A stretch of 64,000 bases of DNA from assembly GCA_014706295.1 (NCBI GenBank), contig JACSVZ010000014.1, positions 73,003,251 through 73,067,250 of the forward strand, given 5' to 3'. Every line of letters starts with the position of its first letter. Position 1 is the first letter of the stretch. Shown here one piece after another: positions 49,909-59,249 of this stretch. The notes under the pieces are model-generated. The model did no database searches. It was not told where the DNA came from and saw only the letters and a list, made by a program, of their open reading frames with translations. Position numbers and translations under genes: made by a program. The stretch comes from Lycocorax pyrrhopterus obiensis. Its lineage: Eukaryota > Chordata > Aves > Passeriformes > Paradisaeidae.

Positions 49909-51450
49909 CTAATCCTCCGGCCGCGGCGCCAGGCAGGGGCAGCGGAACAGCCCCCGCAGCGCCCGCAGCGCCCGCCTGAAGCGCGAGGGGCGTTTCCTGG
50001 GGGGCACCGGCCGCCCATGTGGGGCCTGGGCTCCCAGCTGGGCGGGCGAGGGGCCGGGGGTGCCGTGCGGGGCAGGCCCCGGGCTCTCTGGCCCTGCCGC
50101 CGGCACCCGCTCGGCCCAGGGAGGAGAAGACGCGTATCCCACGGGGGCTTGGGCGTCCAGAGGGTCAGACGTGGCGTAGAGCGGCTCTGGGGGCCACGGC
50201 TCCAATGCCTGGACCCAGGCCTCGACCCACGGCTCCACCCAAGCCTCCCGAGGGACGGGCACAGGGAGCCCATCTCGTGCAAAACCCGCCGCTCTTTGCT
50301 CCCCGTCTCCTTCCTCGCGCAGCTCCAGGACGCTCACGTCGTCCCACTCGTCGTCCTCCCGCAGCAAGGCCTTGGGCGCCGTGCTCTGGACGGTGGCGTT
50401 TTCCCCGCTGTCCTGCGCTGGCTCTCGGTCACTGTCGTCTTCCCAGCTGGACTGTGCGGAGGCTCTTCTCTTACCATTGCCTTTGGACACCTCCTGGCCA
50501 ATGGAGCCTCGCTCCTCACAAAGCTCTTGGCCACTGCGCTCTTCCCAGTCCAAGTGTTCTCGGTGGCTCCCGACGTCTCTGGGGGACAGCTCTTGCTGGC
50601 TTTGTTCTTCCCAGTCCGAGAGTTTTGGGGAAATAGCAAATTGTCCTTGCAAAAGCCCTTTCTCTGTGTCTTCTTCCCAGTCAGAAAGCTCTTGGTAGCT
50701 CCTGGCTTCCTCCTGGGACGGCTCTTGCTCGCTGCATGCATCCCAGTCAGAGAGTTCATGGCTACCAACGTCCAGTGGGGACACCCGTTTCTCAAGATAT
50801 TCTTCCAAGTCCGAAAAGTCTTGGTAGCGCTCGATGTCTCCTTGGGACAACTCTTGCTCTGTGCTCTCGTCCGAGTCGGAGACTGCTGGGAAACGCTTGA
50901 CCTCTACTTGGGAAGGCTCTTGCTCACTGTGTTCTTCCAAATCAGACAAATCACCGTAGCTCCTGGATTCTTCTCTGGACAGCTCTTGCTCAAGGCCTTT
51001 ATCCCAATCAGAGGACTCTTGGGAGACACCGGCATCTCCTGGGGACAGCTCTGGCTCAGAGCAGCGGCTCTCTCCCCTTTCTCCTGCAGCTGCTGCTTCA
51101 TCTTGTGCAGCCACGCTGGGCTCCAGCTGCCTCTGCTCCTCTGGCTGCTGGCCAGAGGCCGGCACCTCGAGCCCGGCCTTGCTCACAGTCTCACGGCTGC
51201 TGCGGCACGCTGAGTCCAGCAGGGCCTGGCTGTGGCCTGGGGGGCTCTGTGGGGCAGGGACAGGGCTCTGTGTCTCTGCCCACAGCACCTGCTCGCTAAG
51301 GGCAGGAGAACCTGGTGCTTTTTGCACCTCAGGAGCCAGAGGCTGGCGGGGCTCCTTCCTCCTCCTCCTCCTCAGCAGCTGCTGGCTCGGCCCCCATGGC
51401 GCTGCCCAGGGCAAGAGAGGCGCTGGGCAGGCCACAGGCCGCCTCTGCTG
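49909..51450 (-). CDS. Acidic 22-residue-repeat protein, main reading frame
   Basis: A 513-codon minus-strand frame is open from just after a TAG at 51451-51453 to a stop at 49909-49911. In order it holds an Arg/Lys-rich run (LLRRRRRKEPRQ), a Pro/Ser/Glu linker and about eight tandem 22-residue units between about 51015 and 50500. A typical unit is SDWEE..SEQELSQ...RSYQEL. An acidic linker with a WVEPWVEAWVQAL segment follows, then a Pro-rich stretch and a basic tail with RRALRALRGLFRCPC. The protein would be highly acidic in the middle, soluble and probably disordered. No enzymatic domain, membrane segment or signal peptide is visible. The first ATG or splice start is unclear. My impression is that related multicopy loci exist in songbirds, but this is unverified memory. 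Confidence 0.6.
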   Translation of the reverse strand, partial: QQRRPVACPAPLLPWAAPWGPSQQLLRRRRRKEPRQPLAPEVQKAPGSPALSEQVLWAETQSPVPAPQSPPGHSQALLDSACRSSRETVSKAGLEVPASGQQPEEQRQLEPSVAAQDEAAAAGERGESRCSEPELSPGDAGVSQESSDWDKGLEQELSREESRSYGDLSDLEEHSEQEPSQVEVKRFPAVSDSDESTEQELSQGDIERYQDFSDLEEYLEKRVSPLDVGSHELSDWDACSEQEPSQEEARSYQELSDWEEDTEKGLLQGQFAISPKLSDWEEQSQQELSPRDVGSHREHLDWEERSGQELCEERGSIGQEVSKGNGKRRASAQSSWEDDSDREPAQDSGENATVQSTAPKALLREDDEWDDVSVLELREEGDGEQRAAGFARDGLPVPVPREAWVEPWVEAWVQALEPWPPEPLYATSDPLDAQAPVGYASSPPWAERVPAAGPESPGPAPHGTPGPSPAQLGAQAPHGRPVPPRKRPSRFRRALRALRGLFRCPCLAPRPED

Positions 51451-51887
51451 CTAAGAGAGCCAGGCCCTGTCTGGGCATCCTCGTCCTTCTCTGCAGGCAA
51501 GGCTTTGTCCCAGAGCTTGTCACTGATGCCTTCTCCCCACTGGGACAAGCCTGTGAGGCTGGTGACACTTCCTTCCCCTCGCGACAGCTTTGGCTCACTT
51601 ACAGCTCTTTCCCATTGAGGCAGCTCTTGGACACTGGTGTCTTTTCCTTGGGATGGCTCCTGGTGGCTCTTGTCTCCCTCTTGGGACAGCTCGGGGTCTC
51701 TCTTGTCCTCTTCCCATTGGTACACGTGCACATCTTTGTGCATAGGAGACAGTTCCTGGTATCCCTGCCCTTCCCACGGGAACAGCTCTTGGCCTGTCAC
51801 CTCTTCTTCCCACGGCGACAAGGCACCCATGTCACAAAGGGCCACCCGCGGCACCCCTTCAGCAGCCGAAGCCACTGCATGGGGCAT
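51375..51887 (-). CDS. Upstream segment of the acidic repeat protein
   Basis: A 171-codon minus-strand frame starts at the ATG at 51885-51887 (MPHAVASAAEGVPRVAL) and stops at 51372-51374. It has the same rhythm as the downstream frame: SPWEEE..GQELFPWEGQGYQEL, then QWEEDKRDPELSQ and LSQWGEGISDKL. It is in a different frame from the main body and overlaps it. One reading is a splice at a consensus-like GTAAGT (donor at 51601-51602) to an acceptor CTCTCTTAG ending at 51451. This removes 152 bases and joins the frames in phase. The other is a frameshift in a decayed copy, favoured by repeat-like residues that continue past the donor. Confidence 0.45.
51601..51602 (-). other. Putative splice donor (GTAAGT)
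   Basis: The minus strand reads GAGCT/GTAAGTGAG. It falls at a codon boundary of the upstream frame and would join in phase to an acceptor at 51451-51452, where the TAG that blocks the downstream frame forms the intron's last bases. Confidence 0.35.
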
Positions 51888-51994
51888 GGGGCAGCCCCGG
51901 CCTTGTGGGCTTCCAGCCCCTTGTTCCCAGCCGCTTCTTCAAATGGTCAGGAATGCCTCTGCCCGAATAAAGGTGCAAACGAGACCATATGGCA

Positions 51995-52090
51995 AAGTCA
52001 TTTGTTGAACTTTGTGAAATTCCAACAGTCCCATCTCTCCAGGCTGTCCAGGTCCCTCTGGTTGCGTCCCTTCCCTCCAGCACGTAAAAA
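51995..52090 (-). mobile_element. CR1 reverse-transcriptase fragment
   Basis: The minus strand encodes a short piece resembling the C-terminal part of the CR1 polymerase: VLEGRDAT.. in one frame, DLDSLERW and FTKFNK in the others. The matching DNA is 'gtccaggtccctctggttgc' on the plus strand. The frame is broken. It lies immediately upstream of the repeat-protein locus. Confidence 0.55.
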
Positions 52091-55000
52091 ACTTGCAAAT
52101 GGCTAGTAAAAATTAATTGAAATCAGAATCAGGGAAATTGCAATCCCCCCCCATCCAAATTACCTGTAATAAATCAGCTCCTTTGTCCACCTGCATGGGC
52201 ACTGAATTTTTAATGGAAATCTTTATACTATACATACAGCTTAAGTTCATCAGTGCTCAAAGTAGCATTGTTGCAGGAATTTATGAATCTTCCAAAGCCA
52301 TTAGATCTTGCTTTGAGACATGGCTCACTTTTATGAGCATTAAAGTGCTTTTCAAAGTAGGAATCGCAGATGCTTTACACATTTAATAAATTGATCTCTC
52401 CCAAGTTTTAATTTATGCTTTGTTAAGTAGTGCTTCTGGCTCATGCAGTACTCAGCCTCAACGTCTCTGCAGATTTGACTGGTTCCAGGTCAGCCGATCT
52501 TTCTCACTCCCTGTAGCACACTTCTGCTTTTCATCCTCGTAACAGACACATCATTACAGAACTGGGATTGCAAGATGTCAGGGGGGTTGCGTGGCAAAGC
52601 ACAGACATGTCATTCCTGTTGCTGATGCACAAACTATACAAATATATGAGTTTTGAATTTTAAAACAGATAAGTCTGCCTGAGGAGAATAAAACACATTA
52701 TTTCTGCTTCTGAACCTTCAGAAAGAGAGAAGAAATGGAAGCTGCACATGAATAAACTGGTGACAAACTTTATAAACAGCAACTTTACATGTTGTGTTTT
52801 TATTTCTTGTTTAAAACAGATACTTTAAGTGTTTTAAAATAGGTAAAATTTTTCATTTACCATCATGATCAGCATTGATTAGGTAATTGTGATCAAGAGG
52901 TTTTTTTAAAGAAAAATCATTTTAATATAGTCTCAGTACAAAATCGGAGTGGTATATCACAGTCAGATTTTTTTTGAATTAATCACCTGGAACAATGTAG
53001 AAAGTGAAAAGCATTTTCAGGTAAGTGCAGGGCTGATGAGGCTGCAGGTATCTGACAAACAGTCCTTCACTTTTGCACCTCTCATGCTAAATATGCTAAT
53101 TTTCTCTATAAAACCTCTGCATCTGCAGAAAGCAGCCTCTTGTAAATGACTTGGGCACCAACAGTCCTGTCCAGCCCAAAAGAGGGAATAAACTGAAATT
53201 GCTTGATTTTATTTAAAAGAAAACAAAGCCAAAACCAAAATAACCAGTGGCTGGAAGTAGGGCAAAACCCTGACACTCTTACCTTCTAAAAGTTTGTATT
53301 TCTTTGTGGGTTTTTTCCCCAGTTGGACACAGGCACATGCAAGTAGCCAATGCAATGAGTTCTCCTCTGGAATACAGGGCTATCAGCAGGAGTACTGCAA
53401 GAGCCCTAGGAAAGAGAGAACAGCTCTCGCAGTCACTTTGAGAGGTTTAGTGAGACACTGTGTCTGCCCTACGTCTTTCCCAAACCATTCCCAGGCTTTT
53501 CCCAAACCTCTGCCAGTGGCTCTGTGAGGTCAGCGAGTTCCACGTAAGGTCCAGGTCAAGCCTGACTTGCCCAGCCTTGTCTTCTGCAAAGTCAAACCCC
53601 TCCTTGAAAACCCCCAGACCTCTCAGGCTTATCTCTGCAGACAACTGGCAGTAATTCACATCTCGTGTCTTCCACCAAGATCTTGACTTCGTTATTCTTG
53701 CTTAGCCCAGAATAAATCAGGAGGAAAGGTCTTGGAACAGGACTATGTAACAGTGTTAAATCTAAGAAGTGGAAAAGCAGGGATGTTTATTAAATAATAA
53801 ATAGATGTTCCCAGATTTTCTTAAGACTAATAGTGGCCAGCAGGAAGGAAAAAAAGCTTAACCAATATTAATATAGCTTGGTTTTTTACATAAAAAACAT
53901 TACCAGTTTCCTTTTGTTTTGGTTTTGTTTTGAGTACATTTTCAGAACTACTACTGTAGTACACTTTTTCTATTACTGTAGTACTTTCTAGCCTTGGGTA
54001 ATGTCATTTTTTCTCCCCCTCTAAATACAAAACAAAATTTTTTCCTGGAGTTTGCAGCAAAATGGGATTTCTGCAGTTTCTCACTGAGCTTTAAACTAGC
54101 TCCAGCCTGCACAGGGATGTCCTTCATGCTGTCATATGCACTGGCCTTTCAAACAAGAAAATGAGGAAAAAGTATTTGCCAGTCTCCAACAACATAAGGA
54201 CAAAATAGTCCTAATAATTCTTAATAACCAGCTGCTGAGTCCAGCCTGCCTCAGGGGAAAGGATAAAGAACGTAGCACAGCTACTGACTGCAGATCCCTC
54301 CTCAAAAAATGGTGACACCGAGTCCCATGAGGAGCTTTTTTATCCAGACTTTCACGATCCTCAGGTTTTCAGGAAGGATTTTCAGCTGTCATCGTTTTCT
54401 GGCCCAGGATGCACTGACAGCCCGTCAGGTCCCGCAGCCTCCACCTCCGTAAGGTCTGTCTCTTCTCATATCAGTCTCAATTTCTTTTTCTCACATTGGA
54501 AGGCCAATAAAAACTTTAAAGTATCCCAGCCAAGATTATCTGCTTTAAAGATAGCTATCTCAGGCCAAGTTTCCTAAACTTAGTTTATACTTTGATATAT
54601 GCTTTGATAGTAGAAACTGAACCTTGGGATATCCCACCATCCTATTCCAGAAACTGACTTGCAAAGTAATTAGAAAAATTGATTAAATGTCAGTAAACAC
54701 AACTCTATTAAACAAAAAGGATCTTATTTTGAAGACACTTCTGCAGTTCTTTTTTACCTTGGCATAAAACCCAGAGTATTTGGTATATTTCTGTATATCA
54801 CTCCCTTTCCCAAGAATCTTTGTTGTGCAAGCATGATTTAATTAATCTTCACAAATCTGCCCAAAATGTAATTACTATCTTTTGAAGATAAGGACAGATT
54901 TATTAAAATAGCATGTCCCACTTTTGTGCCAGAGCTCGCAGTCTTCCGAGTCTTGGATTATGATTTCTCAGCACAGAGCTCCAGCAACACGCAGCACACA

Positions 55001-56580
55001 GCAACCAGGAACAACCACCTCCACCTTTGACTCCTCCCAGGGCTTGATTTATAGGGCTTCTGCCTGCCCTGCAGCCACAGCTGTTTGTAGGAGGTTGATG
55101 AGTACCTTAGGTTGAGGTGGTCTTAATTAATAATTGGATCCTGGTGTGGATCTTGGTCTTGAGTGAGAGTTTGGCTAGTGCATACAAACAGGGTTTAAAT
55201 ACATTATACAACACACTTTAATTCAAAATCTTCTTTTCCCATGCACAAAAACAAAGGTAAAGAAGAGTGTCACTTTTATACCGGAGAGAGAACACGTGCA
55301 GGAAAAGGACTATCTTTGTTTATTGACATGCTGTTGAATCCTCCACTTGCAGCTGAAAATTTTTCTAATCACTCTGCCAAAACTCTTTGGTGTTCTGTGT
55401 AACACGGTGCAGATGGACACTGTGACATGGGGAGCAGAGTGTAGGAAGTGGCATCCATCACGGAAAAGGGCATATTCAGACCAAACTGGTCTCACTAAAA
55501 TGAAACCAAATGGAAATATAAGTTGTCTGGTAATCAGTTTTGGTTTGGATTGGGGTTTTTTGGTCCCTTCTTTAATTTCTGAATCCATTTGCTCCATTAG
55601 GATGGAATCACTGAGGGCTTGTCTACCTACCACTGTCCATAATCTGGCAAGATGCGTCATTTTCTGCATAAAAATTTTCATAACAAACTATTGTTTTGGT
55701 GGTTTAAATCAAAATAATTTTGGTTCCTCCTTCTGAGCAATAAAGATGCTCAGAAAGAGGAAGAAACTCTCTTGGCTCCCCTGAAAAATGTAAAAAAAAT
55801 TTTGAAAATGCCATGCTAAGTTCTTAAATGTTTTCAGAAGTTTTTCCACATTTTTTTGAGTTAAAGTTGTTCACCATTTTTCTTCCACAGCAAATTCTTC
55901 CTTTTATTTCCTTTCATTATTGGAGAGAAAGCATCATCCACCTGGAACTTCTCTGAGCAGCATTGCTTCCCTCAGAGCATTGATGAAGTTTGGTTTACAA
56001 GAGATGCACCTGATCCTACTGCCATTGCACACAAAAGACATGGATTGGCTAAGGAAAAAAACAGAGAAAGTAAATAATTTATTTACTTTATGTTATTTTA
56101 ACATCGATCTCCAGTTAAACCCTCTGGTCCCTACATGTGCCTTGCTGGAAGATTTTTTCCATTATTGCAAGAATAAATCACTTCCAGTGCCACGTTTACT
56201 TCTCGGTTGATATTGTCATGAATTCAAGTCTGCAATGTTAAATAACTCAAAGAAAATATTAATGTTCATATCAAGTAACTTTTAATGACTATTTAACAAA
56301 TTCCAAGTACTGTTTATTCTTGTGAGTCACTGCAGCTCCCCAGACTGTAGCAAACTTACAGCATTGCCCTTCAAATTATGCATGGAAGGGCCAAGTATCT
56401 TGTTGATTTTGGACTGCAAGGTGCCAGAGAATTCTGAGAATTTAATGGGTTTGTGTTCTGACACGCAGGTGACAAATATTAGTCACGACTTTATATTTTG
56501 GACACTGCATATCCTACTTCAAAAACACAGCAAGTTTGGGGTATCTGAACAGTAACAACCTGTGTAAAACTCTGTCCCGT
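52091..56580. other. Unique intergenic DNA, nothing recognised
   Basis: About 4.5 kb of AT-leaning sequence. Frames of 123-129 codons overlap on opposite strands at 55.3-55.7 kb and look like chance. No transposon ends, genes or RNA genes were recognised. Confidence 0.5.
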
Positions 56581-56585
56581 TCCAC

Positions 56586-56594
56586 TATAAAAGG
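56586..56594 (+). promoter_or_regulatory. TATA box upstream of a CpG-rich segment
   Basis: TATAAAAGG is followed about 98 bases later by AATAAA (56684-56689) and an A-rich stretch. The spacing is like an LTR R region and may belong to a second, unclassified LTR or a short retroposed transcript. A minus-strand AATAAA is also present at 56676-56681. Confidence 0.35.
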
Positions 56595-56739
56595 GAGAGC
56601 CGGGAAGAATTCTTTTGACAGATTTTTCTGACGAAAAATCAAGCACAAACACGGCAATTTTATATCTGAAAACCATTTATTGAAATAAAACTAAAAAAAA
56701 ACAAGGATGAACAAACAAACAAACAACTAAATGTTCTTA

Positions 56740-57640
56740 TTAAAGGGCGGGGGGACAGGAAAAAGGAGCTGAGAGAGAGAGAAGAGAGAGAGGGGAAAGA
56801 AGCAGAAGGCAGGGGACAGAGTTACCACAGAACCCCGGCTATTTGTCAGCATCGGTCTGGCAGACGGAGCGCGCGTGTTGCGAACCGCGGAGCGTTTGCG
56901 GAGCTGCAGCGGCAGAGGCCGGGCGCGATTTTTAAAGAGCAGCAGGCTGCGAGTCCCTTCCGCCGGCGGCGAACAGGCTGCTGTGGTTACAGGTGCTATT
57001 TTTAAGGAGCAGCGGGCTGCGAGTCTCTTCCGCCGGCGGGGAACAGGCTGCTGTGGCTACAGGCGCGCTCCCGGAGCAGCTGCGGTCCCTCAGCGCCGGG
57101 GCGCGGTGGCTGCGGGCGGCGGCGGCTGCGGGCTGGGGGCCGCGGGGTTGTGCTCCGGGCTCGGTGCCGCGGGGAACACGGCGGCAGCGGCGGTGGTCAC
57201 GGCTACATGCAGGCGGTGGCCACTGCAGGTTGGAGCAGGCGGCGGCTGGAAACTGGGAGTGGGCAGTGGCTGCGAGCATGAGACCCTCACGGCGACAAGC
57301 CAGTTCCCGGAATTGGCACAGCAGGGCAAAGCAGGCACGGGCAGGGAAACAGGACCACAGGAAAGAAGGCGCGAAGGCGGGAGCAGAAGGGGCCAAGCTG
57401 ACCCTCCAAGCGACCCAAAGCAAAAAGACAAGGCAGACCCCGTGGTGTTGCGGCTGGCTGCTTTTGTGTGCCCCCAAACTCCTCCCTCAACTCGGCTTCG
57501 CGGGCCCGTTTTTGACGGGCATTTTTCGTGGGCATCCAGGTATTTGCCTTCACCAGCAAGCGTATGGGGGGCGGCATGTGGGAGCTGCTCGCAGTCTAAT
57601 CATGGAAGCTTCCTCTGGGGACAGGGCAACAGTTTTTTAA
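56740..57640. other. CpG-rich segment with tandem duplication
   Basis: GC- and CpG-dense DNA (for example 'gggcgcgattttt', 'cgccggcggcgaacaggctg') begins after a GGGCGGGGGG box and a GA-rich stretch. It continues to about 57600, just before the provirus LTR. Open frames of 181-280 codons on both strands are explained by the lack of A/T-rich stops and are not called as genes. It may be the internal part of an LTR element, a transduced CpG island or a true promoter. I cannot identify it. Confidence 0.4.
56922..57090 (+). repeat. 70-bp tandem duplication, about 2.4 copies
   Basis: Copy one (56922-56991) and copy two (56992-57061) share 'gagcagc.ggctgcgagtc', 'cttccgccggcgg' and 'gaacaggctgctgtgg', differing at only a few positions. 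A partial third copy starts at 57062 (GGCGCG...GGAGCAGC). Confidence 0.85.
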
Positions 57641-57674
57641 TAGAAATTTTCTTCACCTCATTTGTGACTGTGAT

Positions 57675-57805
57675 AAATAGATGCTATAATATTGGCTTTC
57701 TGCAAATGTTAAAATAAGTGATGTTAAAAGTAGCTTTTGTAGCAGTGGCTTTGTCACAAATAGATGCTATATGTAAAATAGTTTTATTACAAAATAGATG
57801 CTATA
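57675..57805 (+). repeat. Threefold 14-bp motif near the LTR start
   Basis: AAATAGATGCTATA occurs at 57675-57688, 57758-57771 and 57792-57805. Repeats like this are common as enhancers in the U3 region of gammaretroviral LTRs, which bears on where the LTR begins. Confidence 0.7.
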
Positions 57806-57819
57806 TAAGGTAGTTTTGT

Positions 57820-58245
57820 TGTGAAGATGTGGGGTTTTTTAATACTTTTTTCATTCAACCAAAAACTTAGAAATAGCTATGCTTATGAACTGTTTACTTG
57901 GACTCCTGCTACCGGCATACCAACTATCAGCAACAGATAAGATAATATACGTCACCAAAAGGCTTATCCCCCACAGCGATCTGCTGGTTCCGGGAGCTAC
58001 CGGCGAGATGAGAAAACTGCATTCCATTTTGAACTGTTCCTGGAAAGGGTTTTGAATATGTATAATTGTTTCTGAATATGTAATAAGTCAATGTGTGTGT
58101 AAAGGGGGTCTCCAAGATAGCAGGTGTGCTCTTGGCTGAGTGCCAAAGCACCCAGCACTGTTACTTTTGCTTTATTATCTTTGTCCCTTATTGTCCTTTA
58201 TTAAACTTTTCAGTCCTAACAGGAGAGTGAACCTCGTTTTTCACA
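57820..58245 (+). repeat. 5' LTR of the provirus
   Basis: The right edge is firm: ...TTTCACA, two bases before the primer binding site. The left edge is most simply TGTGAA at 57820, an inverse match to TTCACA, giving 426 bp. TGTGAC at 57663 is an alternative giving 583 bp and taking the 14-bp repeats into U3. A weak TATA-like TATAATT lies at 58061 and ATTAAA at 58200-58205, followed by a short U5. Confidence 0.75.
58200..58205 (+). terminator. LTR polyadenylation signal (ATTAAA)
   Basis: ATTAAA lies 40 bases before the LTR end, as expected for an R/U5 junction. It is the common variant of AATAAA. Confidence 0.6.
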
Positions 58246-58247
58246 AT

Positions 58248-58265
58248 TGGGAACTCGTCCGGGAT
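58248..58265 (+). other. Retroviral primer binding site, tRNA-Pro-like
   Basis: TGGGAACTCGTCCGGGAT sits two bases after the LTR's terminal CA. It matches the 18-base proline-tRNA primer site of gammaretroviruses except at two adjacent positions, where GG became AA. This is where the tRNA would prime minus-strand DNA synthesis. Confidence 0.85.
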
Positions 58266-59249
58266 TAACACCTCGCCTCCGAGACCCTGGGAGACTCCGA
58301 GCGGGGAGGCACGCCCCGCTGAGTTCGGCGGCCGGCTCCGTTTCTTCTGGTGTGAATTGGCGGTTGCAGGTTGACAGCCCATGGACAGGAAAGGGACAAA
58401 TAAAGCAAAAGAAAGGGAAAAAGAGGCTCCCTAAGAAACCGCGGCAAGTAGCCCCACAATTCTCGTGCACGAAGACCCAGACAAGAAAAGGGATTGTAAG
58501 TATTTCCGGGGGGGCGGATACGGGGGTGACTGGTGTGTGAATGAGACGCGGGCTGGTTACCCCAGACCTGCGAAGTGAGTGCGGAGTCTCTGAGAGCTGC
58601 GGTTCCGACTTTTCGCGAGAAAGGCGGCCAGCGAGGAGACGAAGCGAAAGATAAAAGGAGTGAAAGATTCCCCCGGGGGAACTGGGACTGGGTCCCAAGG
58701 AGGGGTGGGACCCCAGGAAAAGGGAGCAAAGGGGTTTCCTGGCACAATCCACTAGGAAACGGGGGGACGAAAGTGAGGATCCCCGATCCCAGAAAAGTTG
58801 CCGGATTGAGGGTTGGAACACACAGAGGCTAGAAAAATTACTCTAGGCGGGAAGTGTGGGATACTATACCCAAGAGAATCTGGGGTTGGCCAACAACATT
58901 TGGAATTTTACCATTTTATTTGAAATAATACCCGTGGGTGAATACTAACAAGTGATTTTAAAATCAAGATACCTTATCATTGTGTTGTCTTGTTGTGAGA
59001 ATGAATGAGACATATTAAAGAAATAAAAGTAAGTGAGTGAGTAAGAGTGAATGGAAGTATATGTCATATAGACTGTTGATTCAAAATTTGACTTTAATAT
59101 CTGGGGGGAGGTGGATTATGTTATATTAGTATATCATAAAAGGGAAAAGGTTTTCTGTGCTGTGAGGGGAGGGAGTGTTTCAGTTGCCAGAGGGGCAGGT
59201 TAGAGCAAAAACGGGGGAACAGGTACCATTTTAAGATATTTAGTAAATA
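58266..59249 (+). other. Provirus leader / packaging region
   Basis: About 980 bases between primer site and gag. The first half is G-rich with many CpGs and holds short open frames on both strands. The second half is AT-rich. In related viruses this region carries the splice donor and packaging signal, but neither can be placed from sequence alone. Confidence 0.6.

Noticed and set aside
56875..57717. 280-codon plus-strand frame, plus 181- and 215-codon frames in the CpG-rich block
   Set aside because: Open in several frames on both strands because of high GC. No domain, Ala/Gly/Arg-rich, and the longest runs into AT-rich DNA at its end.
58216..58832. Open frames on both strands in the provirus leader
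   Set aside because: GC-rich leader with no match to retroviral proteins. The minus-strand frame runs antisense over the primer site.
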